From an uncultured bacterium (GTDB taxonomy: Bacteria > Planctomycetota > Phycisphaerae > Phycisphaerales > SM1A02), in assembly GCA_903898755.1 (NCBI GenBank), contig CAIUGT010000008.1, positions 17,313 through 81,312 of the forward strand: 64,000 nucleotides of DNA, written 5' to 3'. This document shows, in pieces, positions 9,269 through 17,892 of the stretch. Made by a program: the position numbers and the translations under genes. The first letter of the stretch is position 1, and the number at the start of each line of letters is the position of its first letter. The notes beneath the pieces are model-generated. The model had not been told where the DNA came from and made no database searches. It was given only the letters and a program-made list of their open reading frames with translations.

Positions 9269-10603
9269 ATGACTCGTAATAAATGGCTCATCATCGCTCC
9301 CGCATTTAACTGCGATGGGCAAGCAGCCAGTCAAACAATGACTGACAAGATTTCCTATCTTGAAGCCGCAGGCATTGAATTGAGCGTTATCGGTGGACTC
9401 AGTGGCAAGCGAGACAATCGGCTTCCACATGAACAAGTTTGGCCTTGGGGTCCTTCGGGCATTCGATATGAATATCGATATGTCACTGGTAATAGGTATG
9501 GACGTGGACTTCGTTATACATTGCAAACAGTCGCGGTTTCCATTTTGCTGAGTCCCTTCATGTTCATAGAAAGAATAATGACCGGCTTGTCCGGACATTG
9601 GTCATGGGCTCCGGCCGCGGCTTTCAAAGCTTGGCGGCTTCATCAAAAAAAACCGTTTGATTTAATTTATTCCTCTGGCGGTCCAATCTCCGCTCATCTT
9701 GCGGGTTGGATCGCGCACAGATTGACCGGGCTTCCTTGGATTGCTGAAATTCATGATCCAATTGTGGCAAGCGGGCAGGCGCAGCCGACTTCGCTTGGCG
9801 CGCGGTTGAATCGCGAAAAGTTTATTGAGCGCTTGTTAGAGAAACTTGTATGCAATGATGCTCATGTTGCTTGGTGGTTTACCCAAGCGGCGCTCGCCGC
9901 TGCGCGCAGTCGCAATCCTCAACTTGGGGAGCGTGGGTTTTATGTTTTACCTGGTGTCATGCCCCCTGAAGTTTTGGAACAGCATGTGTACGGTGAATAT
10001 CTCAACATCGGTCACTTTGGAAAAGTGAGTGGCACACGGTCTCTGTATGAATTTCTATTGGGATTGAATACATGGATCGAGCGCAATCCCAAAGCACGAG
10101 AAGTCATTCGATTGCATATGTATGGAGGAGGCATTGACGCGCGTGCAAGGCAAACCGCGGATCAATTGAATTTGTGGGATGTGATCGTGTGCCACGGACG
10201 CCTTGAGCGTGATCCAGTCACGGGTGAATCAGGGCGAACGCAAGTCACTCGAAAAATGCAAAAGTGCGACGCGTTGCTGTTGCTTCATGGAAATGATCCA
10301 TCGTGCGCCGAGTACATTCCGTCCAAGGTTTACGAGTATTTCTGGGCTCGACGGCCAATTTTGGCGTTGACCCATCTGAATCCACAACTCGACGAATTAG
10401 TGGGGCAGTTTGGTGGAATCATCCCGACGAACATGACTCCTCAAGGCATCGCCGATTCGCTTGATGTGATTTGGAACAAGTGGAAAAGTAAAACACTTGA
10501 GCCAAGTGATGCATCTCCAATTGGCGTCGATGTGGCGGTGGCAACAATTTTGAAACATGTCACCGATGCGAAGAAGCGCGCGGGCCAGCACGCAAACGCT
10601 TGA
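9269..10603 (+). CDS. GT4-like glycosyltransferase (GT-B fold)
   Basis: 444 residues from the ATG at 9269. The N-terminal domain reads WLIIAPAFNCDGQAAS and then FDLIYSSGGPISAHLAGW around residue 130, as in GT-B enzymes that bind the acceptor there. The C-terminal domain has NIGHFGKVSGTRSL, LHMYGGG and IPSKVYEYFWARRPILAL, where the KxYEY/E pair matches the GT4 donor-binding E-x(7)-E region. The likely role is adding a sugar to the lipid-linked polysaccharide on the cytoplasmic face. Its 3' end overlaps the convergent GT2 gene by 44 bp. Confidence 0.75.
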   Translation: MTRNKWLIIAPAFNCDGQAASQTMTDKISYLEAAGIELSVIGGLSGKRDNRLPHEQVWPWGPSGIRYEYRYVTGNRYGRGLRYTLQTVAVSILLSPFMFIERIMTGLSGHWSWAPAAAFKAWRLHQKKPFDLIYSSGGPISAHLAGWIAHRLTGLPWIAEIHDPIVASGQAQPTSLGARLNREKFIERLLEKLVCNDAHVAWWFTQAALAAARSRNPQLGERGFYVLPGVMPPEVLEQHVYGEYLNIGHFGKVSGTRSLYEFLLGLNTWIERNPKAREVIRLHMYGGGIDARARQTADQLNLWDVIVCHGRLERDPVTGESGRTQVTRKMQKCDALLLLHGNDPSCAEYIPSKVYEYFWARRPILALTHLNPQLDELVGQFGGIIPTNMTPQGIADSLDVIWNKWKSKTLEPSDASPIGVDVAVATILKHVTDAKKRAGQHANA

Positions 10604-11516
10604 CGTCATGGATGCGTTTCAAGATGCTGCAGGCAAGTGTTGTCACGCGAAAACCGCGGCGAACGAATCGATCGTATAAAATCCAGGAAACAAATGGTTT
10701 GAAATGTCGATGCCAAGAACCTTGGGGCACAATCTTGTCGAAATCTGCCAGGTAACCAGCAATCGTGGCGTGCATGTCTGGCGCAGATCTCACCTGCCCG
10801 GTTATTCGCTGCATGACATTTTGTGTGCGCGTTGATTCATCAAAGTCCCGCAATCGATATAGATGGCCTGGAATGGATTTGAATGGCGCCAGGTACAGCG
10901 AGTTTGAAAGCATGATGTGATCGCATGCGAAACAATTGTGAATTGGAAGTTTGCAAAGAAATTTCCTTCGAAAGACGCCGTGCATTGGACCCAGATCAAC
11001 GGTCAGTCCAGCGGACCAGAGGTATCTCAAGAGGGCGCCTGTTCGCGGCGTGGTAATTCCTGTGTCGCAGCCCCTGCGAACAATTTCATTCGACTCATTC
11101 ACGAATTCCCAATAACTGAATGAATTGCCTATACCAAGATCGGCATTCAGAGCCGCGAGATGGTTTCGCAAGTAATCTTGGTGCAACATGTCGTGTCCAC
11201 CGACCCATGCAAAGTACGGACTAGCCGTGGACTCTCGTAAAAAATTAAAATTGCTCGATGCTCCAATATTTTTTGGATGCCTGATATAGGTGAAGCGAGG
11301 ATCTTGTGAAGCAATGCGTTCGCAGATCGCCTGAGTGCCATCTGTCGAAGCATTGTCTGAGATCAGAACTGCGAAATCCTTGTGTGTCTGTGCCTGTATG
11401 GATTCAAGTGTTTGTCGAATGAACTTTACTTCGTTGTAAGCCGGCACTCCAAGGGTGATCGTGCTGTGGGAGAGCGGTGGAGTGAAACAGGATCCCTTGT
11501 GAATGGTTTCAGGCAT
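10560..11516 (-). CDS. GT2 family glycosyltransferase, last gene of the CDP-sugar operon
   Basis: 318 residues. The N-terminal GT-A signature is clear: ITLGVPAYNEVKFIRQTL, then VLISDNASTDGT and RHPKNIGASSNFNF. At the usual DxD position the sequence reads AWVGGHDMLH, so a His-Asp takes the place of a textbook DxD, as in some other members of this subgroup. It starts one base into the stop codon of the cephalosporin-hydroxylase-like gene (TGATG), so translation is coupled. As the terminal gene of the operon it may transfer the modified deoxysugar made by the upstream enzymes; that is inference. Confidence 0.8.
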   Translation of the reverse strand: MPETIHKGSCFTPPLSHSTITLGVPAYNEVKFIRQTLESIQAQTHKDFAVLISDNASTDGTQAICERIASQDPRFTYIRHPKNIGASSNFNFLRESTASPYFAWVGGHDMLHQDYLRNHLAALNADLGIGNSFSYWEFVNESNEIVRRGCDTGITTPRTGALLRYLWSAGLTVDLGPMHGVFRRKFLCKLPIHNCFACDHIMLSNSLYLAPFKSIPGHLYRLRDFDESTRTQNVMQRITGQVRSAPDMHATIAGYLADFDKIVPQGSWHRHFKPFVSWILYDRFVRRGFRVTTLACSILKRIHDVKRLRAGPRASSHR

Positions 11517-12286
11517 CAGGCAATCCGCTTCAAATATCCATCCGGCGCGACGGTGATGAGCAATTTGTCTTGAATACTTTTGTCAATTTGGAATTCTGGG
11601 TGCGTCTTCAGATATTCCCACACTGCGGTCTTTGGATTGTTGCCTGGACCCCAAGGACGGTCGGGAAACATTTCCTTAGGCAGGTCTTCCACCACGGTGT
11701 CAAAAACAACGCAGTAACTCCCAGCGCTTGTCAGTGGCGCGTATGCGTTGAGTTCCGCAAGCACGTGGTCGTGCGTGTGGTTGCTGTCAAGACACACAAG
11801 GACCTTTGAATACTTCGCGGCCACCGCATGCACTTGCGCAATAATTTCCGGCGCAATACTGGAGCCTTGGATCATCTGGATGCGCGAGGCCATTGGATGA
11901 GCCTCGATAGCAGCACGGTTGTGGGCGCGGATGTCAATATCAATGCCAAGTACTTTGCGGTTGGAAACTTTTGGATTGATTGATTTTCCAGACTCGATCG
12001 CATCGCACATGTCCAGCAACGCCAACATAGAAGCGCTGAAAATGAGCGAGCCTCCATGCGCGATACCCGTCTCAATGATCAAGTCCGGCTTGATTTCCCA
12101 GATTAATTCCTGCATGGCGGCCATGTCTTGCGGATATTGAATGATGGGGCGACCTTGCCATGAAAAGTTGTAGGAATATTGGGACGCGATCGAAGTTTGT
12201 GTAAAAACCGCAGCGGATTGGCGCAATGAATTATTAGTTGAAACTGCTTCGATTCGCGTCAGCACTTCGGATTGAAATTGACTCAT
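11516..12286 (-). CDS. cephalosporin hydroxylase (CmcI)-family O-methyltransferase-like protein
   Basis: 256 residues of the CmcI/rhamnosyl-O-methyltransferase family (PF04989). This is a Rossmann-type SAM enzyme fold despite the hydroxylase name. Visible landmarks are PDLIIETGIAHGGSLIF around residue 65 (SAM loop), VLGIDIDIRAHNR around 113, IQGSSIAPEI around 140 and VLVCLDSNHTHDHV around 160 (metal/substrate loop). It overlaps the preceding methyltransferase gene by 4 bp and the following GT2 gene by 1 bp. In this setting it would be expected to O-methylate a sugar hydroxyl; CmcI itself acts in cephamycin methoxylation. Confidence 0.8.
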   Translation of the reverse strand: MSQFQSEVLTRIEAVSTNNSLRQSAAVFTQTSIASQYSYNFSWQGRPIIQYPQDMAAMQELIWEIKPDLIIETGIAHGGSLIFSASMLALLDMCDAIESGKSINPKVSNRKVLGIDIDIRAHNRAAIEAHPMASRIQMIQGSSIAPEIIAQVHAVAAKYSKVLVCLDSNHTHDHVLAELNAYAPLTSAGSYCVVFDTVVEDLPKEMFPDRPWGPGNNPKTAVWEYLKTHPEFQIDKSIQDKLLITVAPDGYLKRIA

Positions 12287-13344
12287 TGGTCGACTCCGAC
12301 ATAATTAAATTTGTTGTTGGACATATGTTTGATTTCTTTCGTGTAGTTGGAATTCATAATGTAAAGGGTTGAGCCCGCTGGGAGCAGAGCCAATGCCTGT
12401 GATGGCGAAAGAACTTGCAGGCCAGTAGCGGCTAGAAATTTGCCTTGCTTTGCAGGATTAATATCGATGACTATGTCGACGGATTGACCATTGCGGCCTT
12501 TTAACAGGGCAAAGATGACTCCCTTTGAAGCTCCGCCCCAAATGGCGGAAGACGTGGACGCCGAGGGATTATTGCAGAGTGTTTCAGTAAAATTTTCTGG
12601 AAATTGAACGCGGTCCTCCATATCAATTGTTGGATTGCGAATGGTTGACAGATCAGCGACAACGTAAAGATATTGTCCGCCAAATATCGTTCCGCTTTCA
12701 ATGACCTTGCCAAACATACGGTGGAAATCAGAGATTCGAAAGTAGTTGACATGCTCGTAAAAAATATCAAACCAAGCTCGATGTTCGCAGATCCAATCAA
12801 ACACGGGAACTTCTATATAAATCTTTCCGCCGCCACCATTGGCTTCCTTGAGCTGGTGTAAGAACTGAACTGGATTCTGAATGTGTTCCATCACATGACG
12901 AAGCACCAAGCCTTTGCCCTGAATACCCACGCCCGCCTTGAAGTAATGCTTCCTTACACGGGGATTTGTTCCCTCATACGTTGGGTCAAATCCTGAGATA
13001 TCAAAGCCCTTCCTTTGAAGTAGCTCAAGAAAAAATCCCTTGCCGCAACCAACCTCGACAATGGACTCGCGACCCATGCTGCGATCAATGATATTTGTGA
13101 CCGTTTCAAGATGTTCTTGAAATAACTGGCTTACCGCTTGTTCATTTTGATAGTGCGCGTCGTAGACCATTAATTCAGGCTGGAATGCTGCGTTATATAC
13201 AAGACCGCTTCCAAGATCTTCCACCAAACGCATGTCGCCTTTGGGGCATGCCTTCGCCTCTTCAGCACTGTCATACATTCGATTCTGAAAGATCGGTAAT
13301 TGCCGCTGTTCATAAAGAAGTTTCATGGGGTGTTCAGTTGTCAT
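12283..13344 (-). CDS. SAM-dependent methyltransferase with C-terminal C-methyltransferase-type domain
   Basis: 353 residues from ATG 13344. ATG 13326 is also possible, and the longer reading would run into the upstream gene. The N-terminal half has a class I SAM-binding loop, IVEVGCGKGFFLELL, followed by RHVMEHIQNP. The C-terminal third (GGASKGVIFALL, VDINPAKQGKFL) copies the PF08484 domain that also closes the C-methyltransferase two genes upstream. It lacks the N-terminal four-cysteine zinc domain of that enzyme. It is therefore probably a sugar methyltransferase related to the NovU/TylC3 group, with its target position unknown. Its stop overlaps the next start by 4 bp. Confidence 0.75.
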   Translation of the reverse strand: MTTEHPMKLLYEQRQLPIFQNRMYDSAEEAKACPKGDMRLVEDLGSGLVYNAAFQPELMVYDAHYQNEQAVSQLFQEHLETVTNIIDRSMGRESIVEVGCGKGFFLELLQRKGFDISGFDPTYEGTNPRVRKHYFKAGVGIQGKGLVLRHVMEHIQNPVQFLHQLKEANGGGGKIYIEVPVFDWICEHRAWFDIFYEHVNYFRISDFHRMFGKVIESGTIFGGQYLYVVADLSTIRNPTIDMEDRVQFPENFTETLCNNPSASTSSAIWGGASKGVIFALLKGRNGQSVDIVIDINPAKQGKFLAATGLQVLSPSQALALLPAGSTLYIMNSNYTKEIKHMSNNKFNYVGVDQ

Positions 13345-13351
13345 ACTGTTC

Positions 13352-14182
13352 TTAGATGGTAATCCCAACCACTCGCGGGGGATCAACAAGGTTGTCTGCT
13401 CGCGCGCCGAACTTTAATAGATCGCGGCGCCCATACTCGTCGGCGATCTGTTCGGCCAGTGTTCGCACAGTGATTGGAATGCCTGAGCAAATGTTGATCG
13501 CTCCCGTGCGGTTACTCATAGCGGTATCCACAATCATCTCTGCCGCAACCCGCACGTCCAGGAAGTCACGGATTTGATTGCCGCTTGTGAGTTCAGCGAT
13601 TTCGCCCGCTGAAAGTTTGGAGCGAATGTAAGGCACCAATCGCCGCGAATCTTCGCCTTCGCCATGCAGATAGAACAACCTGCACCATGCGAATTCAACC
13701 GATTGGGCGGGAAGCCACTGCGAAAGCGCCAGGTATGCCGCGGCCTTTGCGCCGGCGTAAGGCGTGAGTGGGCGTAGCGGAGTTTCTATAGAGAGATTGC
13801 CAGTCGTTAAGTCGTATTCGAAGCATGTTCCAATTCCAACAACTCGGCGCACGCCAGTTTGCGCAGCGCCCTTGGCCAGTTGAAGCGTTCCAGCTAGGCA
13901 ATCCAAATTCTTTTCGGACTGTAGATACTGTCCGCTCTCCGCATACCAAGCGCAATGGATCACAGTGTCTATGCCTTGGCATGCTTGCTTCCACCAATCC
14001 AAAGTTTCAGCGAACAGGTCATTGGTGGTGATGATCTGTTCAATATTCTTGGATTGGGAAATAAGCGATTCTTTCCCTTGGCGCACAATCACGCGCGTTT
14101 GAACTCCGCGTTCGCATAATTCCCGCAATACTTGACGACCAACAAATCCGGTTGCGCCTGTCAGAAGAACAGTGCCGCTCAC
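13352..14182 (-). CDS. NAD(P)-dependent nucleotide-sugar epimerase/reductase (extended SDR)
   Basis: 276 residues. LLTGATGFVGRQVL at the N-terminus is the GxxGxxG NAD(P) site, HCAWYAE lies near residue 78, and YAGAK around residue 142 is the catalytic YxxxK. RDFLDVRVAAEMI is typical of NDP-sugar SDRs. In a CDP-4-keto-6-deoxyhexose pathway the expected job is the final 4-keto reduction, giving the finished CDP-deoxysugar. It overlaps the C-methyltransferase gene by 4 bp (ATGA), which supports action in the same pathway. Confidence 0.8.
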   Translation of the reverse strand: MSGTVLLTGATGFVGRQVLRELCERGVQTRVIVRQGKESLISQSKNIEQIITTNDLFAETLDWWKQACQGIDTVIHCAWYAESGQYLQSEKNLDCLAGTLQLAKGAAQTGVRRVVGIGTCFEYDLTTGNLSIETPLRPLTPYAGAKAAAYLALSQWLPAQSVEFAWCRLFYLHGEGEDSRRLVPYIRSKLSAGEIAELTSGNQIRDFLDVRVAAEMIVDTAMSNRTGAINICSGIPITVRTLAEQIADEYGRRDLLKFGARADNLVDPPRVVGITI

Positions 14183-15405
14183 GCAATCTCCAACTTCGGC
14201 ACTGCCGTGACAAATTGTGTTCCAAGCTTGGCAAGCGCGGCATTTTGTTGCGTCACTTCATCGGCAATGTTCCAAGGAAGAATGACTAGATAGTCGGGGC
14301 GTTGTGAGTGAAGCGCTTCAGGCGACACGATTGGAATGCGGCTGCCTGGCATGAATTTGCCTTGTTTTGCCGGGTTTTTGTCCACTACATATTGGATCAG
14401 GTCCGAGCCAAGCTCCGCGAAGTTCATCAGTGTGTTGCCTTTTGCGGCCGCGCCATAAGCGGCAACGATTTTTCCTTGACGCTTTGCATCTGCCAGAAAA
14501 TTCACAAAGTCGTCTTTCACTTTTTCGGCGCGTACTTGAAATGCCAAATAGTATTTTTCAGTTTGAATACCAATGGCTTCTTCTGCGCGCAGCATTTTTG
14601 CCACGCGATCGCTGATAGGTTGCTTGCCAGTGTCGGTGCGCTGCGCGAACACACGAAGGCTACCGCCATGCGTTGGATGTTCTTCCACATCAAACACTGT
14701 CAATCCGTTCGCGGCAAAGATGCGCTGCACAGCGATCAGTGACAAGTATGAAAAGTGCTCGTGATAAATGGTGTCGAACTGGTTCAACGCCATGAGCTGC
14801 ATCAGATGCGGAAACTCGAAAGTGGCCACGCCGGTTGGCTTCAGCAAGACGGTGAAGCCCGCGACAAAGTCATTGATATCTGGCACATGCGCCAGCACAT
14901 TATTTGCGGCAGTGAGATCGGCTTGTTTGCCTTGCGCGACCAACATGTTCGCAAGAGCAACACCGAAAAATTCTTGCACAATGTCAATGCCTTTGGCGCG
15001 CGCCGCTGCCGCCGTGCTGGCAGTGGGTTCCACACCGGTACACGGAATGTTGGCCGCCTTGAAATACTGCAGTAAATAGCCGTCGTTTGCTGCGATTTCC
15101 ACCACGTGGCTTGATGAACCCAAGTGAAAGCGCGCCGACATTTCGTCTGCATAGCGCTTGGCATGCTCTAGCCACGTGCTGGAGAAACTGCTGAAGTACG
15201 CGTAGTCGGCATCGAACAACTCATGCGCCTGCGCAAAGTCTTCGGTCTGCGCCAGCCAACATGTTTGGCAAACAAGAACTCGTAGTGGATATTTTTTTTC
15301 AGGTTGCTGAAGTTGCTGTGTGCTGAGATAGGCGTTCGACGGGGGCGCAAGCCCAAGGTCAATCAATGGCAGAGTTAAAGCTGCGTAGCAATGACGGCAC
15401 TTCAT
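14179..15405 (-). CDS. NDP-sugar C-3 methyltransferase (NovU/TylC3/TcaB9 type)
   Basis: 408 residues with the full three-part architecture of sugar C-methyltransferases. An N-terminal zinc domain has Cys pairs at 3/6 and in CQTCW near residue 46. A SAM domain includes VVEIAANDGYLLQYF, NNVLAHVPDI and DTIYHEHFSYLS, whose His/Tyr residues are the catalytic ones in TcaB9. A C-terminal PF08484 domain contains AYGAAAKGNT and VDKNPAKQGKFMPG. These enzymes methylate C3 of a 4-keto-6-deoxy NDP-sugar after C3 deprotonation. The gene sits directly after the 3,5-epimerase-like gene with a 4-bp overlap, which fits that reaction order. Confidence 0.9.
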   Translation of the reverse strand: MKCRHCYAALTLPLIDLGLAPPSNAYLSTQQLQQPEKKYPLRVLVCQTCWLAQTEDFAQAHELFDADYAYFSSFSSTWLEHAKRYADEMSARFHLGSSSHVVEIAANDGYLLQYFKAANIPCTGVEPTASTAAAARAKGIDIVQEFFGVALANMLVAQGKQADLTAANNVLAHVPDINDFVAGFTVLLKPTGVATFEFPHLMQLMALNQFDTIYHEHFSYLSLIAVQRIFAANGLTVFDVEEHPTHGGSLRVFAQRTDTGKQPISDRVAKMLRAEEAIGIQTEKYYLAFQVRAEKVKDDFVNFLADAKRQGKIVAAYGAAAKGNTLMNFAELGSDLIQYVVDKNPAKQGKFMPGSRIPIVSPEALHSQRPDYLVILPWNIADEVTQQNAALAKLGTQFVTAVPKLEIA

Positions 15406-15965
15406 AGAGTGACTCCCTTGAAGTTCGGAGTGATCAACGCATGCGACTTGTCACGCTCTGATTGCTCAGTGATTGCCATGGGCCACTTGATGGTCAGGCG
15501 TGGATCTTGCGCATTGAGCGCTCCTTCCGAATCCGCGTGGTAGGCCGCGGTATGGAAATACAGCATCTCACAATCGCTCGTCAATGTTTGAAACCCATGG
15601 GCAAATCCTTCGGGAATGAGCAATGTGGTGTGATTGTCTTGTGTGAGCAATTCGCCATGCCAGTGCAGAAAAGTGGGGGAGTTCTTGCGCACATCAACGG
15701 CTACGTCAAACACTTCGCCGCGAAGACATGTGACGAACTTCATTTCAGCGTGCGGCGCATTTTGAAAGTGCATGCCGCGGACAGAGCCGTATTTTCCAGT
15801 GAGCGTGCGATTGATTTGGGCGATCGTTTTTCCGCCAAGGATGTGCGCAAACTCCTGCGCGCAGAACATCCGCTCTAGAAATCCACGCGAATCACCAACA
15901 GGCTTTCGCCGTAGCACTTTTAATCCTTCAAGTGGTGTGGGCAGAATGTCAAAGCGATTTGTCAT
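15402..15965 (-). CDS. dTDP-4-dehydrorhamnose 3,5-epimerase family protein (RmlC-like cupin)
   Basis: 187 residues, the standard RmlC length. Landmarks are DSRGFLERMF (residues 25-34), SVRGMHFQ with the catalytic His at about 66, VDVRKNSPTF, and IPEGFAHGFQTL. RmlC-fold proteins epimerise C3 and/or C5 of 4-keto-6-deoxy sugars. The genes around it make a CDP-activated rather than a dTDP-activated intermediate, so the substrate is probably CDP-4-keto-6-deoxyglucose and the common name should not be taken literally. It overlaps both neighbours by 4 bp. Confidence 0.85.
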   Translation of the reverse strand: MTNRFDILPTPLEGLKVLRRKPVGDSRGFLERMFCAQEFAHILGGKTIAQINRTLTGKYGSVRGMHFQNAPHAEMKFVTCLRGEVFDVAVDVRKNSPTFLHWHGELLTQDNHTTLLIPEGFAHGFQTLTSDCEMLYFHTAAYHADSEGALNAQDPRLTIKWPMAITEQSERDKSHALITPNFKGVTL

Positions 15966-17038
15966 GATGCGCTTGCCGCCATTTGCATTGCTTTAGAATA
16001 TTCATTCATCTGCGCCAAACTGACAGAGTGCAAGTTCTTGTCTTGCTTCCATGCGCTGTGCCAATCAAGCGTATGGCGCAACGCGTCGGTCAGATTCCAT
16101 TTGGGTTGCCAGCCAAGTTGCTTTTCAGCCTTGGTGCTGTCAAGCGTGAGTGTGTGCGCTTCGTGTGGTTGCTGGGCCGTTTCGCTGCTCCAAGACGCAC
16201 CAGGAATTGCCTCGCAAAGGTGCTCCACAATCCACTGAACTGATTTGCTGTCATCAAGCCGTGGACCAAAATTCCAAGCCTGCGCAAATTTTTCACCGTG
16301 CGTGAAAAGTTTTTCGGCAAGCATCATGTATCCAGAAACTGGCTCAAGCACGTGTTGCCACGGGCGAGTTGCATGCGGTGATCGAATCACAAGTGGTTGT
16401 TGTTGATCAAGCGCGCGCAGAAAATCCGGGATCAATCGATCAGCGGCCCAATCACCTCCACCAATCACATTGCCCGCACGCGCAGTTGCAACCTGAATTC
16501 CTTTGGGCGCCAGAAATGAGCGGCGATAGGCGGAGGTCACCAATTCCGAGCAAGCTTTGCTGCTTGAGTATGGATCGTGGCCACCCATCGCTTCGGTTTC
16601 TGTATATGGTTCTGCGCGTTCATGATTTTCGTAACACTTGTCGGTGGTGACATTCACCAAGGCACGCACGCTTGGCGTGTTGCGTACCGCCTCAAGAAGG
16701 TTCACTGTGCCCATGACATTCACGGCGTATGTTTCAACAGGCTGGGCATATGAGTGGCGCACCAATGGTTGCGCCGCCAAATGCAGCACGATCTCTGGAC
16801 TTGCGGCTTGGATTGCGCGAGTCAAGCTCGCAGCGTCGCGGATGTCGGCGATAGTGCTGCTGGCTAAACGCGAGGGGAGATTGCAGGCATAAAAGAAATT
16901 TGGATGTGTGTTTGGCGCAAGCGCATATCCATGAACTTCTGCGCCAAGTTCCGCAAGCCATAGCGACAGCCATCCGCCCTTGAAGCCAGTGTGACCAGTG
17001 ACAAGGACGCGTTTGCCTTTCCAGAAATTGAAATTCAC
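15962..17038 (-). CDS. rfbG: CDP-glucose 4,6-dehydratase
   Basis: 358 residues from a GTG start at 17038. This GTG overlaps the rfbF stop as GTGA, and the protein then begins VNFNFWKGKRVLVTGHTGF, which matches RfbG starts. A longer reading from ATG 17074 would overlap rfbF by 40 bp and adds nothing conserved. It is an extended SDR: NAD site GHTGFKG, NVTTDKCYEN for the active-site Thr-Asp, and YSSSK for YxxxK. It converts CDP-D-glucose to CDP-4-keto-6-deoxyglucose, the branch point for CDP-dideoxy and CDP-branched sugars. Second gene of the operon. Confidence 0.92.
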   Translation of the reverse strand: MNFNFWKGKRVLVTGHTGFKGGWLSLWLAELGAEVHGYALAPNTHPNFFYACNLPSRLASSTIADIRDAASLTRAIQAASPEIVLHLAAQPLVRHSYAQPVETYAVNVMGTVNLLEAVRNTPSVRALVNVTTDKCYENHERAEPYTETEAMGGHDPYSSSKACSELVTSAYRRSFLAPKGIQVATARAGNVIGGGDWAADRLIPDFLRALDQQQPLVIRSPHATRPWQHVLEPVSGYMMLAEKLFTHGEKFAQAWNFGPRLDDSKSVQWIVEHLCEAIPGASWSSETAQQPHEAHTLTLDSTKAEKQLGWQPKWNLTDALRHTLDWHSAWKQDKNLHSVSLAQMNEYSKAMQMAASAS

Positions 17039-17808
17039 TGCCAGGTTTTCCACGGGGCTTTGCCTGAAGCCCATAGTTCCTCAAGTTGCGTTTTGTCGCG
17101 CAAGGTGTCCATGGGTTGCCAAAAACCAGAGTGTTGGAAAGATTGCAATTGACCATCGGTTGCAAGTTTGGTGAGTGGGTGACCTTCCCAACTTGTTTGA
17201 TCATCCTGAATCAAGTCAATGCATTTTGGTGACAGCACAAAAAATCCGCCGTTGATAAGACCGCCATCGCCGCGTGGTTTCTCGGTGAATCCTTCGACAT
17301 TTGTCCCCTGTAATTGCAGCGCGCCGTAGCGACCAGGAGGTTGCACCGCCAAAACTGTCGCTAATTTTCCGTGCGATTTATGAAAGGCAAGTTCCTTGGT
17401 GATATCGACATTCGCAACACCGTCGCCATAGGTGAAAAAGAATGCATCTTCGTTTTTGACGTATTCAGCCACTCGTTTCAGGCGACCGCCCGTGAGCGTG
17501 TCTTCACCCGTATCGACAAGCGTCACGCGCCAAGGTTCCGACTTCTGCTGGTGCACTTCCATCTTGTTGTGCTCCATGTCAAATGTCACATCCGACATAT
17601 GCAGAAAATAGTTGGCGAAGTATTCCTTAATGATGTAGCCGCGGTAGCCGCAGCAAATCACAAAGTCGTTCACTCCGTGAGCGGAATACATCTTCATGAT
17701 GTGCCACAGAATGGGGCGCCCACCAATTTCGATCATGGGCTTTGGTTTGAGATGGGTTTCCTCGGAAATTCGAGTTCCAAGACCACCTGCGAGTATGACG
17801 GCTTTCAT
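17035..17808 (-). CDS. rfbF: glucose-1-phosphate cytidylyltransferase
   Basis: 257 residues, matching RfbF length. The nucleotidyltransferase signature MKAVILAGGLGTRISEET is followed by KPKPMIEIGGRPILWHIM, where the Lys is the pyrophosphate-binding residue. ICCGYRGYIIKEYF and FTYGDGVANVD (metal-binding Asp) also fit. It makes CDP-glucose from CTP and glucose-1-phosphate. It is the first gene of an eight-gene minus-strand operon that continues to 10560. The 84 bp between it and the divergent GT2 gene must hold both promoters. Confidence 0.93.
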   Translation of the reverse strand: MKAVILAGGLGTRISEETHLKPKPMIEIGGRPILWHIMKMYSAHGVNDFVICCGYRGYIIKEYFANYFLHMSDVTFDMEHNKMEVHQQKSEPWRVTLVDTGEDTLTGGRLKRVAEYVKNEDAFFFTYGDGVANVDITKELAFHKSHGKLATVLAVQPPGRYGALQLQGTNVEGFTEKPRGDGGLINGGFFVLSPKCIDLIQDDQTSWEGHPLTKLATDGQLQSFQHSGFWQPMDTLRDKTQLEELWASGKAPWKTWQ

Positions 17809-17892
17809 AGGTATTTTCTCGATATGTCGACTTTTTGATGATATACAATTTCACCCGATGACGAAGATGCTGAACGATAAGGATTGGACGTC

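Noticed and set aside
15402..15965. Naming the gene rmlC for dTDP-rhamnose synthesis
   Set aside because: The operon starts with CDP-sugar enzymes and no rmlA, rmlB or rmlD is present, so dTDP-rhamnose is unlikely.
17809..17892. TTGTAT-18-TATCGA as the promoter of the CDP-sugar operon
   Set aside because: The match to consensus is too weak to list as a feature.
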